Origin: Casuarina equisetifolia
Taxonomy: Eukaryota; Streptophyta; Magnoliopsida; Fagales; Casuarinaceae
Length of the DNA stretch: 64,000 bases
NCBI GenBank assembly: GCA_028551475.1
Contig: CM052359.1
Location: forward strand, 3,163,583 to 3,227,582
Direction: 5' to 3'
The notes beneath the pieces were generated by a model. That model searched no databases. It was not told where the DNA came from and saw only the letters and a list, made by a program, of their open reading frames with translations. The translations under genes and the position numbers were made by a program. How positions within the stretch are numbered: position 1 is the first letter of the stretch; each line of letters begins with the position of its first letter. Of this stretch, positions 33,516-44,561 are shown one piece after another.

Positions 33516-35747
33516 TCAAGAGCTTGACTTCAATGTGTTCCCAATGTCGATGACAAATCGGTATTTGACATTTGCTTTCTCGAGACGCTCCATGGCAGTG
33601 TTCAAATAGTCCATCGGAATCACCTCGATTTCAGCTGTGATGTTATGTTCGGCTGCAAAGTCCATCATTTCTTGGTCTCCTTCATACCACCGATGACGCT
33701 TCCACCCACTAGCTTCCTTCCTATCATCCCATGATATTCGTTAACATAAAATCTCTCAACAGAAATGCCATTAGATGATTTCACCAAATTACTTTGAGGT
33801 TGTCGAAAAGATGGCAAGCAAATAATCACAAATCATAAAAGATTGCCTATGCTTACCCATAAGTAAAGGGAAGACGGGCAACTCTAATGGCTTCGCTGGT
33901 GCACCAACCATCACAAGCTTTCCATGCGACTTCAACAGGCTAATTAGAGGCAAGAGAGAATGCTTTGCGGAGACTGTATCAATGATCCATCCAACGTGCC
34001 TTGTGCAGCCTATAGAGTTGATAAAGCCAGAAAGTTAGACAAAATACACAACCTAAATGACAAACTTTTTAGCCAAGAGCCAGTAATCCAGTAGTTGGTT
34101 AAGTTAACAACTCAGTACCTTCATCTGATTCGGGTCATGGCTCACCAAAAACGAGTCGGCATCAAGACGTGCCAAAGCCTCCTTCTTGGGTGAGGTGCTG
34201 ATCATCGTCACCTTAACCCCCATAGCTTTAGCAAACTTCACAGCCACATGGCCAAGGCCACCAATTCCAACCACACCCACATGCATGCCCGGTTTATCAA
34301 GTCCATAATATCTCAAGGGACGGTACACAGTAATCCCGGCACAAAGGAGAGGAGCACTGGCGTCTAGAGGTAGGTTATCAGAAATACGGACCACAAAGTG
34401 TTCATCCGCCACCATGATGTCAGAGTAGCCTCCATATGTGGTGGTTCCGTCGTAGTTGTTGAAGCCATGGGTTGGGGTCATTTTGGGGCAGTAATTTTCA
34501 AGATTATTCGTACAGTTATCACAAGAGCGACATGCTCCAACCAAGCAGCCTACGCCAGCTTTGTCTCCAACATTAAATTTCTGCACTTTGCTCCCCATCT
34601 CCGTCACTATACCAACGATCTCATGACTGCATATCCCGTTCAATAGACATGATTAGAACAAGGAATAATACTAGCGACTGAACCATGGGAATCAGGACGA
34701 CAATCCTAAGATATGACTTACTGACAAGTGTCCTTCACAAAACTACAATGCGATTCGAAACTGTGGTCCTGGACCCCGTAAACCTACTATCTTTTTCCAA
34801 TAGTGAGAGTCTAAACTTGAATTTGTAGTTAGCTATAGAGGGAAAAAGAAGGTTGGGCATGTGGCTCTGAAAGTCCATTTTTGTGGCTCCAAAAGCACCC
34901 GGAGATGGTTGTCAAACAAACAAGGCAAGGGAGGCTGAAGCTTGGACCATTGAGAGAGAGACTTGTGATTAAGATATCTGGACCAGCACAAAACTAGTTC
35001 GTGTCGTATAATACTTTGCAAATAATTATCGGTTGGCATGTGAGTTAGTTTGAGTTTATATTGTCTAGAAAGGTCTCAGGTTTTTACATATAATTGCTTT
35101 ACACCCACGATCTCATGCCTGCATTATCCCGTTCAGTAGACAGAATAAAAACGTGGTATGATAACAAGTTTAAGAAATCAAACCCTGCACTGGATTCTTT
35201 GATAATATTCTATGTGGGGGACATATTTTTTTCTCATTCATCCACTACCAATTACAAAAAGTCCACGAAACTTTCTACTTCGGGATAACCTATAATAATA
35301 TACTACTTCTGTACATGGTTTGTGAAAACATACCCAGGGACAGGGGGTAGCTGGAACGGCCCCATTCATTCTTGATCATGTGAAGATCGGAGTGGCATAT
35401 CCCGCAATACTGGATTTTGAATGTCACGTCCTTCTCTCCTGTCTCCCTGTCTCCCTGCAGTCAAACCATTATAACACAAACCAAGATCTCAGAACATATC
35501 CGAAATTGGAAAAGGAACCATAAAAGAGAAGTTGTAAATCATGGATCGTTGTCGATAGTTATTGTTCTCTATGTATTATGAGCTAATTTTTCCATACTCA
35601 AAAAGAAAGAAAGAGAATCGGAAAAGACGAGAGAAAGAGAAAAGGGGACCTTCTAGAGAAGTTGAAGGGAGATAGGATGCCAGAAGAATCCCTCGCAGCC
35701 CATCCAAAGGCCTTCCTGGGGTGCTCGTGCTCCGGTGATTTCGCCAT
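33516..35747 (-). pseudogene. CAD-like gene G5 with several frameshifts
   Basis: Exons by homology: 35747-35650, 35446-35334, 34626-34119, 34009-33857, 33720-33516. Single bases are missing in exon 2 (113 nt; GGGACAGGGGG at 35337-35347), exon 4 (153 nt; TGATCCATCC at about 33983-33992) and exon 5 (205 nt; TTCTTGGTCTCC at about 33669-33680). Exon 3 is short by two codons in frame and keeps GIGGLG (not GLGGLG) and all cysteines. An 8-bp duplication at the start of exon 2 (GGAGACAG twice on the minus strand) creates a new acceptor that would keep the frame. Intron 2 contains a second copy of the exon 3 acceptor region. Three independent frameshifts make this a pseudogene, not a read error. Confidence 0.9.
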
Positions 35748-35974
35748 TTCTCTCTTTTCTCGCACGTTGAAAGCAAGAAAGGAACAATCGGAACAGAAAG
35801 ATAGAACAAAAGGAAGAAAAGAACGTATAGAAAGATGCAAAGACTGAGAGATGATCTACAAGCCACAAATGGCTACTCTATATTTATAGCAAGCGGAGGG
35901 TGTTCGGTATCCGTGGCGCTGGCGAACTTGGTGAGCTCAGGGGGGTGAAGCGCTGACGTACTTGGTGAGCTTAC
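35748..35974 (-). promoter_or_regulatory. G5 promoter: TATA-like stretch and two upstream elements
   Basis: CTATATTTATAG at about 35877-35888; a diverged shared element at 35919-35940 (GGCGAACTTGGTGAGCTC) and a nearly exact one at 35953-35974 (GTGAGCTT for GTGAGCTC). The control region outlived the coding frame. Confidence 0.45.
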
Positions 35975-37659
35975 GGTAGTTAGAAGGCGGCCACGTGAGT
36001 CTCCGCATTAGAAATTGCCACCGCTTCGTCTCCGTGAATTGAAACTGGACCATGCTGATTGTGGGGTTAAAGAAAGGCCTTTTTCTGTTGGATCTTCTCG
36101 GAGAATTTGGGGTCACTGAAGTGTTGTGGCGAGAACCAGGTTTCTTATAATAAAAGGCTCTCAAAGGAATCGAAGGTGGGGACCAAGTTGTCTCTTATGT
36201 ATGTTGGGTTTCACATGATGCACGTTGCCTTCAATTGCTAAATGTGAAAAAGAACTTGTTCCCACCAAAAATGAAGCAAGGATGATATCTTCGTCATTTA
36301 TTACAATTGGTGTTAATTGTAGAGTCTAAATTGGTGGTTTAATTGTAAACGTAAGATAGTCTGTTTTATATTTAAGATTTATTAAGTGCTTAATTAAGTA
36401 ATTTAGTTAGCAAAAAGTATAGATAGAAAACAATAAACTTTAGCATTATAGTCTAAGTAAATTATTATGTTTTAGATATAGAGAATGGTTCTTTTGAATC
36501 CATATATAATGTTCTCTATAACTATATACGTGTTGTAAACAAGCTATTAATTAGTAGTTAATTATTGGCTATTCAAGACCTGGTACTATATTTAATGCTC
36601 CATGTCCCCAAATCTTCTTTACTTAACAATAAAAAAGAAATCACATAAATAAGATATAGTTTTTATTAATTTAGAGATGCAAAAGTTTCAATGATAGTAG
36701 GCAATTAAGAACAGATCTTGCCTACCAACAAAAGATATTTATGGTCAATGCTCATAGTTAACATAAATTTTATATTTAAGCATATGAGAGAAGTAATTTT
36801 GTATAGATTTTAGCTACGAATGAAATGTTTTTAATGAACTAAGCATTGAAAGCTCTTATCCTTCAAGGACCTAGGGTCAATTGGTATGAAATTGTATGAT
36901 TTAAGTATGCAATCCTTTGATATTTAATGATAATATAGTTTGCAATCCAAAATTTATTGGCAACAAGAGATAAAAACTTCACTTTCTTGAAGATTCTAGA
37001 AAAAAAGATTATTTGTATAACACATTTATTAAATCTTGACATCACCTTTTTTTCAATATATTTATACTTAATTGTAATTTGTGCATAGTTGGAAATTATA
37101 TTTGATGTGACACTACCATATCATGACTTTTAAAGATCAATTGACTCATTCATCTATGCAAAAGGCATTTATTCTTAAGTTTGTATATGTAACTTTTGTT
37201 TATGCAATGTGAGTTTTGAATAATGTTTATGTAAATCTTTGAGACTTATGGAGCTTATCTTTTATGTAATATAATGTTTTATTTGTTTAGCTTGAAAGGG
37301 GGTGAAAGGTAAGTGTAGAATTTTAGGCTTCTTTGGTCTTAGGCAGCTCTACTCTAACTGAGCTAGATATTTTTTTATTAAGTTATATTATGTCACATAA
37401 TTTTGTGTTTGGTCCAATCATAGGGGTATATGTTCTTAACTATTTTGTATTGATAAATTTTATACACAAATTTTATTTGCCTAAAAAAAAAAATCCTCAA
37501 GTTTAGCTTTAAAATGCAAGTTCATAATTTTTTTTCCTCCCATTCGGTTTTTCTTTGAGTTCCCCTTTTTTGCTTTGTGTTTATGCCAAAAAAATGTTAT
37601 ATGTCTCTTTCACCATTAAAAAAGCATTTTAAATAAGGTTATTTCTAGTATTGTGTATC
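35975..37659. other. Spacer between G5 and the G6 unit
   Basis: No gene seen. It is made of the same unit blocks as the G3/G4 spacer (for example 36300-36430 and 36880-37050) without the TRIM-like element, and so shows the state of the spacer before that insertion. 37490-37660 is the segment before ELP4 fragment C. Confidence 0.5.
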
Positions 37660-38800
37660 AAAAGCTAGTTCCTAAAAAAATGGACTGCTGCTTTCTTGAA
37701 TGTATACAAAGCAACATGTATTAATACCTAGATACCTCTAAGTGGTGCTTCTTCTTGCTCTTGTTATAACCGTTAGGATGAATTATAGTATGCACATGCA
37801 TGCAGTTTAAATAAAGAATGCAGTTACATATAAGTTTGGGCATGCAAAACACCGAAATATGTGTTTGTTGCTTCATCATTTGGTAGTTTTTTCTTCTTTT
37901 TTGTTTTTGGTGGGAAAGTTAAGTTTGTATTAATAAAATTAATATACAATAGCATAAGAGTATACTTTAACATTATATGAGTTATAAAAGCTACGAAAGA
38001 ATGGAGATTGAAAGTCCCTAAATTTTATTTTAAATGACAACCCTTAGGAAGACTTATATTTCGAAATGAAGAAGTTTTCTCTTATATAGTTTTTCTTATT
38101 TTTACTAACATAATTAGCATGTTAATTGATGTGTTATGAAATCTTCTACCATTGCATTTAGCTCATATATAGTAAACACAAGTTAAAAAAGATATTTTAA
38201 GAAGTTTTGTAGTTAAATCTCTTCATTTAGTTAGTTGTTACTTTATATGGTTCTCAATGATGCATAAATGCACATAAACTTGCATCCCTATGCACTTATT
38301 CAATGAGCTTGCATTATATTATGAGTTTCTTAATCTACTAGTGATATAGACCTATTGAGAAAAGGTTTAACCCATAGTTATATTTATTTATCTTTCATAA
38401 ATATGTGGATTTATTAACCTAAAAATATAAGAATACAAAGACTTAAGGGCATATCCCATGGTTATATTTAGTATCATCATTGTTGTTTATATTTTTTAAC
38501 TTTCTTTGTTATTTTTTTTAATATTGGTTCATAGAATAACTTTTGCAATGTGAGAGTTCTCATGAGAAAAGATGAGCATTTTTTAGCTCCGATTGTTATA
38601 TTTTGCTGCTTGTTTTTCAACTTTGCCTAGCTAGTATAACTCTTTTGTTAGGTTCCTATGATTCTTAATGCAACAACACACTCAATAATATTACAAAAGC
38701 AAAGGTTTTTAGTTTTGGAATGTCTAAATCAAGCCCCAGTTTATAGTTCAAGTAATAGTATGTATGGCATTTTTGCAACTTATTCCAAACTTATTGTCAC
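37660..38800 (+). pseudogene. ELP4 3' fragment C (exons 7-8) before G6
   Basis: 37690-37735 matches the end of ELP4 exon 7 (CTTGAATGTATACAAAGCAACATGT) and 38652-about 38800 matches exon 8, still reading [11 protein letters not shown] and [11 protein letters not shown]. At the ELP4 indel site it has GCC CCA GTT, agreeing with the conserved NQAPV. Intron 7 holds LINE-like insertions (37885-38230 and a smaller tail near 38390-38460). Not functional. Confidence 0.8.
37885..38230 (-). mobile_element. LINE 3'-end-like insertion in ELP4 fragment C intron
   Basis: A T-run followed by GGTGGGAAAG...AAGTTTGTATTAAT has the look of the 3' end of a plant LINE on the minus strand. The matching intron in fragment B lacks it. 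The flanks ATTTGGTAGTT and ATTTAGTTAGTT may be a worn target duplication. No protein domain is recognisable. Confidence 0.45.
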
Positions 38801-39068
38801 CAATTTCATCACTGATAAGCAATTCAGCTTGTAGTAAGTTTCTTCAAGAACACTAACTTGTTGCCTAAAAAATGTTGGCCTTTCTTGCCAAAGTCCTTTA
38901 GGTTTCTTATCTTAAACTAACCTTAAAAGTAGTATTATCTCAATCGGGCATTCTTTATTCTAGATAAATATATGTATATCTGGGCTTGCTTATTATTTTT
39001 GAATCATTAAACTTATGGGTCAACGCCGTATCACAAAGTGAGTTGACATTACCCCAAATAATGCCTTT

Positions 39069-39590
39069 TTTTTTTCTTAATTATTTGTAAGGGGTAGAAT
39101 CCTATTCATTCAATTAAAGAAAATTGAGATTGGTAGCACCACTTAACTTTACAAGAGTTAGGCAAGGTATAACTTAACCTAAAATTACAAGCACTCAAAG
39201 AAGGGTGTGAATTCTTATTAATATAAAGTAACCTTTTTATAATTGAAATAAAGTTAATTATATTTGAATTTTTTTATCAATTCATTCTTGATTTGCTACA
39301 TTATTGTAAACATATTTATTATTTTTTTTTTGTTGATTCAAGAAAAAGTTGTTTGTTGATTCTAGGTATATTAATGATACATAGAAAGATATCTATGCAT
39401 ATTTTTTCAATAAAAAAAATAACAAAATAATGGGATTTGTGAAGATATAGAATTTTTTTTCAATATCTGCCAAATATTTTTTGGTAATTCTAATATTTTA
39501 TCTTCATAATTTATTTTGTTAGAGTTAATATTTATCCCTCAAGTTATAAATCCTCTTTTCTTGTCTTTTTTCATTTTTTCTATTTGAAAT
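39069..39590 (-). mobile_element. LINE-like insertion in the G6 3' spacer
   Basis: Against the other units, about 520 bp is inserted between CCCAAATAATGCC and GAAATATTACTTTGAA, starting with a T-run and containing CAATTAAAGAAAA and ACCTAAAATTACAAGC, which resemble the small tail at 33069-33180. Probably minus-strand LINE 3' ends of one family. Confidence 0.4.
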
Positions 39591-39842
39591 ATTACTTTGA
39601 ATCATATTTTGGACAATTGTATTTATTCATGGTGTAAAGAAACTCTTATTTTGAGGAATGAGATTACTTTTAGAAAATATATCAGACGAGGGAATAACAT
39701 CTCAAACGAACATACGATTCAACTACATTAATTAGAAAATGCATCCATTTATGCTATCAAGAATTACCAAGGTGACAAAGAAACAACACAACAAAACCAT
39801 TTCTAAAGCATGAATCCTCTTTGACCCAATGAACAACGATAT

Positions 39843-42551
39843 TCAAGAGCTTGACTTCAATGTGTTCCCAATGTCGATGACAAATCGGTATTTGACATCT
39901 GCTTTCGCAAGGCGCTCCATGGCAGTGTTCACATAATCAACAGGAATCACCTCAATGTTAGCCGTGATGTTGTGTTTGGCTGCAAAGTCGATCATTTCTT
40001 GTGTCTCCTTCATGCCTCCGATGCCGCTTCCACCTACTATCTTCCTTCCTGACATTCCATGATATTCGTTAACATAAAATCTCTCAACAGAAACGCCATT
40101 AGATGATTTCACCAAATTACTTTGAGGTCGTCAAAAAGATGGCAAGCAAATGATCAACAAACCATAAAAGATTGCCTATGCTTACCCATGAGTAAAGGGA
40201 AGACTGGCAATTCTAACGGCTTCTCTGGTGCACCAACCAGAACAAGCTTTCCATGAGACTTCAACAGGCTAATTAGAGGTAGGAGAGGATGCTGAGCGGA
40301 GACTGTATCAATGATCCCATCCAATGTGCCTTGTTCAGCCTATGCAGTTGGTAAAGCCAGAAAGTTAGACACAATACAGGAGCTAAATGACAAACTCTTT
40401 AACCACGTTACCAACTCAGTACCTGCATCTGATCCTGTTCATGGCTCACCAAAAACGAGTCGGCACCAAGACGTGCCAAAGCTTCCTCCTTCTTCTGGGG
40501 CGAGGTGCTGATCAATGTCACCTTAAGCCCCATTGCTTTAGCAAACTTCACTGCCACATGGCCAAGGCCACCGAGTCCAACCACGCCCACATGCATGCCA
40601 GGTTTATTAAGTCCATAATATTGCAGGGGACTGTACACAGTGATCCCGGCACAAAGGAGAGGAGCACTGGCGTCCAAAGGCAGGTTATCTGGAATACGGA
40701 CCACAAAGTGCTCATCCGCCACCATGATGTCAGAGTAGCCGCCGTATGTGGTGGTTCCATCGTAGTACTTGGCGCCATAGGTTAGGATCATCTTGGGGCA
40801 GTAATTTTCAAGGTTATTCTCACAGTTATCGCAAGAGCGACATGCTCCAACCATGCAGCCTACGCCAACTTTGTCTCCGACCTTGAATTTCTGCACTTGG
40901 CACCCGACCTCTGTTACTACACCCACGATCTCATGCCTGCATTATTCCGTTTAGTAGACATGATTAAAACATGGTATGCTAACAAGTTTAGGAAATCAAA
41001 TCATGCACTGGATTCATTGATATTCTATATCGTGAACAAATGTTTTGGCCTCATTCATCTGCTATTGATTACAGAAAGTCCAGAAAAGCTTTTTCTCCTG
41101 GGATTTTTTTTTGAGTTTTAAGTTAATACTTCCCTTTTTCTTAGATAAAGGGGAGAATTTGGGTGTTGCGTGTGGACCCACTTTGATCAAGACGACATGC
41201 GTCCTTCACAAAACTACAATACGACAGTAAAATGTGGTCTTGGACCCCCTCAATTGACTACCCTTTTATTCAAATTGTGAGAGTCTAAAGTTGAAATTAT
41301 GGTACTGTCAAATAAGTGGTTAGCTGTAGATGGGAAAAAAGGTTGGGTGTGTGGCTCTCAAAGGGCCATTTGTGTGGTTCCAAAAGCACCTGATGCTTGC
41401 CGAACAAAAAAGGCATGCGAGGCTAAAGTTTGGACCACTGAGAAAGAAACACTGGTGATAGGGATATCAGTACCACCACAAAACCAATTCGTTTGAATCC
41501 CCATTTACTTAAGGGAAAAAAAAAACACTTTCTAAATAATAAAAATATGTTGAAGTTTGCTATACAATTCTTATCTATATGAAGATATTTTTTTTCTTAT
41601 TTCATAAGTCAAATTTACAAAGAAAGTAGATTTTTTACCATTTCTAAATGACACGCTCTTCATAAATAATTAAGTTCCCGTTAGAAGTGTTAAAAGCTGA
41701 TGAAGCCAGTGGTGAAGATCTGTTCAAAATCTATCAATTAAACATGAATTTAATGTCGTGGAAACAGGAAGTATAAAGCAAATAAACCCATATCATCAAA
41801 CCAAATTAGGTTTTAGCGAATTTATAGGGACATTCCTACGCCAAAAAGACAATGTAAGTGTGTTCTAGAAGGCAAAATATCAATATTTTGTCGGCTAATT
41901 CTTATAGGAATCTAACAGAACTCACTCCTCTTCCGCCAAACAAGTACGTGGTTTATGAGAACATACCCAGGGACAAGGGGGCAACTGGTAATGCCCCATT
42001 CATTCTTGATCATGTGAAGATCGGAGTGGCATATCCCGCAATACAAGATTTTGAATGTCACGTCCTTTTCTCCGGTCGCCCTGCAGTCGCACCATTACAA
42101 TACAAACCAAGATTTCAGAACATCTCTGACATCGGAAAAAGAAAGCATAGAACAGAAGTTGTAAAGCATGGATCGTAGTCCATGGATATTCATCAATGAA
42201 AAAATCGATGTGTTGTTTATAACCTAACAGATCTCGAATCAAATAAAGTTCAAAGAAATACAGAGGAAAATAACACGATTATTGTTATAAAAATTAAGAA
42301 GATCGTTAGAGAGGCAAGATTCCATCAAAAAGAATATTTTGTATTTAAACGGCAATATATAATAGTGGACATCTCACAAAAAAAAAGTACGGAAGAAAAT
42401 GTTCACACTGTTGAAAAAGAAAACAGAAAAGACGAGAAAAAAAGAAAGAGGACCTTCTTGAGAAGTTGAAGGGAGAGAGGACACCAGAAGAATCTCTGGC
42501 AGCCCATCCAAAGGCCTTCTTGGGGTGCTCTTGCTCCGGTGACTTCGCCAT
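39843..42551 (-). CDS. CAD-like NADP-dependent zinc alcohol dehydrogenase (G6)
   Basis: Exons: 42551-42454, 42080-41967, 40936-40423, 40339-40186, 40048-39843 (TGA), coding 361 residues with no disruption. Start [20 protein letters not shown]; zinc ligands, CHSDLH, GLGGLG and [12 protein letters not shown] present. Before the catalytic His-Glu pair it has TSCPLVPG where its paralogues have SYPLVPG. The first half of exon 3 resembles G2 ([23 protein letters not shown]) and the second half G3 ([15 protein letters not shown]), while its last residues again match G2, suggesting gene conversion. Intron 2 (40937-41966) carries the insertion shared with G4 and G5. Confidence 0.92.
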
Positions 42552-42742
42552 TACTCTCTTTTCTCGCACGTCGAAAGCAAGAAAGGAACAATCGGAAATG
42601 AAAGCAGGAACAAAAGCAACAGAAGGAGGTACAGAAAGATGCAAAGGCCGAAAGATGAGGTGCAGGCCATAAACGGTAGCTCTCTATATAGCATAAGGTG
42701 TGTGCTTGGTATCTGAGGCGCTGACGTACTTGGTGAGCTCAC
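42552..42742 (-). promoter_or_regulatory. G6 promoter: TATA box and one upstream element
   Basis: CTCTATATAGC at 42682-42692 and one exact copy of the shared element at 42721-42742, at the same distances from the ATG as in G2 and G3. Confidence 0.5.
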
Positions 42743-43024
42743 AAGAGTGAGAAAGCAGCCACGCGAATCTGCGTCCAGGGTGTGCACGCAAGTTCCGGAT
42801 TTGTCTAGTTTGAGCACTGTGGTTCTGGAAACTGGACCCCGCTAATTCGTGATCACTAAATCAGGGCCGCAGATGGAACGAGACCCAGCTGTCAAAGGAA
42901 TCAAAGGGTGGGAACATTGGTTTGACGTAAGAGTTGTCTTGGATGCACGTTGGCTTCACTTGTTCAATGTGAAAATGAATTTGTTCCCATGAAAAATGAA
43001 GCAAGGATGATATTTTCGTCACTA

Positions 43025-43462
43025 ATTAGAGTCAGAGAAATTAACACCACGAAATTGTGGTGTAAGATCAAGAACAAGGTAGACCATAGAAAAAGAATAC
43101 AAGGATATTTGTATTGCTTGATTTAGTAATTTTCTATATGGTTTCATTACGACTATATAAGGAAATACAAAGTACATGATATCTAAAATAAGATAGAAAG
43201 TATTAAACTTTGATTCCTTTCGGATTTGAGTCGCAAGACGAATATAGAAGTCTTTTGAATTTTAAACGCCTTGGACCAAATTAGGAATGATTTGACTTGG
43301 TTCTTGCTGTGCAAGATCATTAGCCTTTGTCGGCTTCCTTTCTCATTTCCTTAATTGATGATGGTGAATTAATTTTGGACAATGGTTGCAGTCGGCGTGA
43401 AACGTGGGCGAGCGATGTTTGGACATGTGGCATCATTTAACTTTCTTAGCCTAACAATTAGA
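43025..43462 (-). mobile_element. Possible solo LTR upstream of G6
   Basis: The unit sequence is interrupted by about 426 bp flanked by ATTAGA on both sides (43025-43030 and 43457-43462). On the minus strand the insert begins TGTTAGGC, an LTR-like start, and contains TATATAAGG when read on the plus strand. No protein is encoded. Limits and orientation are tentative. Confidence 0.4.
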
Positions 43463-43482
43463 AATTGGTGTTACCTGTAGAA

Positions 43483-43863
43483 TCTATCTAAAATCCAACC
43501 CTCATAATGCTTTGGGAATGATGATAAGGTAAGGAATGTTTCACACAACAAAGCGAATGGATACGGGGTTGTTTATTGCAAGCGCAAGCACAAGCACAAC
43601 CACACAAAGCTTTGTGACGCATTTTAATCGGCCCCGTATGAATTTCCCACACAATTTTACAATGGAACTAAAAGATGAAAACCTTACGATACACCCAAAG
43701 AGAAGTGAATAAAGACAAGGAGGCGTCTAATGGCAGCTCCGGCCTAATCTAGACAGAAGGCTACTTCTGGCCCGACGGGACAGGTCGGTAGCTGTTCTAG
43801 AGAGTTACCGTCGGACTTCACGGGAGGCGGAGAAGATGAGCTGGCGTGGAGCGTTTTCTGCCA
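43483..43863. mobile_element. Second, GC-richer insertion upstream of G6
   Basis: Between GTAGAATCTATCT and CCAAGGATAAATTGG, which are adjacent in the matching spacers, lies about 380 bp of unrelated, notably GC-richer DNA (AAGCGCAAGCACAAGCACAA; CCCGACGGGACAGG). I recognise no family. It is probably an insertion; it contains no convincing frame. From 43864 to 44450 ordinary unit spacer resumes and ends at the G7 3' flank. Confidence 0.35.
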
Positions 43864-44561
43864 AGGATAAATTGGTCACCTTAACCTGTAAAGGTAAAAT
43901 AGGCTTTTCCTTCCTTAAATTTAAGATTTATTAATTACTTAATTGAGGAATCTAGTGGTCAACAAGTCTTTTTTTATTTTTTATTTTTTATTTTTATTTT
44001 TAGTCGTCAACAAGTCCAGACAAGAAAACCAAAAACTTTAACATTATAGTCTAAGTAAATTGTTGTGTTTTACGTATAAAGAATGGTTATTCCGAATCAC
44101 TTGCATGTTTAATGTTCTTTGTAATTAAATACATGTTGTCAATAAGCTATTAACCTAATAGTTAACTATTAGTTGTTTAGGACTTAAGTATTAGATTTAA
44201 TTCTTCGTAGCTTCAAACCTTCTCTACCAAATAATAAAAAGAAAAAATTATATGTGTATTTTAATCACTGCAATAAGAAACCTTAAGGACTTTAAATTTT
44301 CAAACTCAGGTAACCCAAAAGAGATATACTTTATGAGACAGGAGGACAATATGTCAAACCAAGTGTCTCTTTCAACGGCGAAAAGCACTTTATTATAGTA
44401 CGGAAAGGATCTGCACACTAGGTGGAGTGCCGTAAACGACACGGAATACAACAACCTTAATATTGTCAGAAACTATTATTTTAAACACAGAATCCCGAAG
44501 AGGGCTTGAACAAGGTCCTGCCAAACAAGAAGCAAATAGTCTGACCCATATGGTGCCGTTT

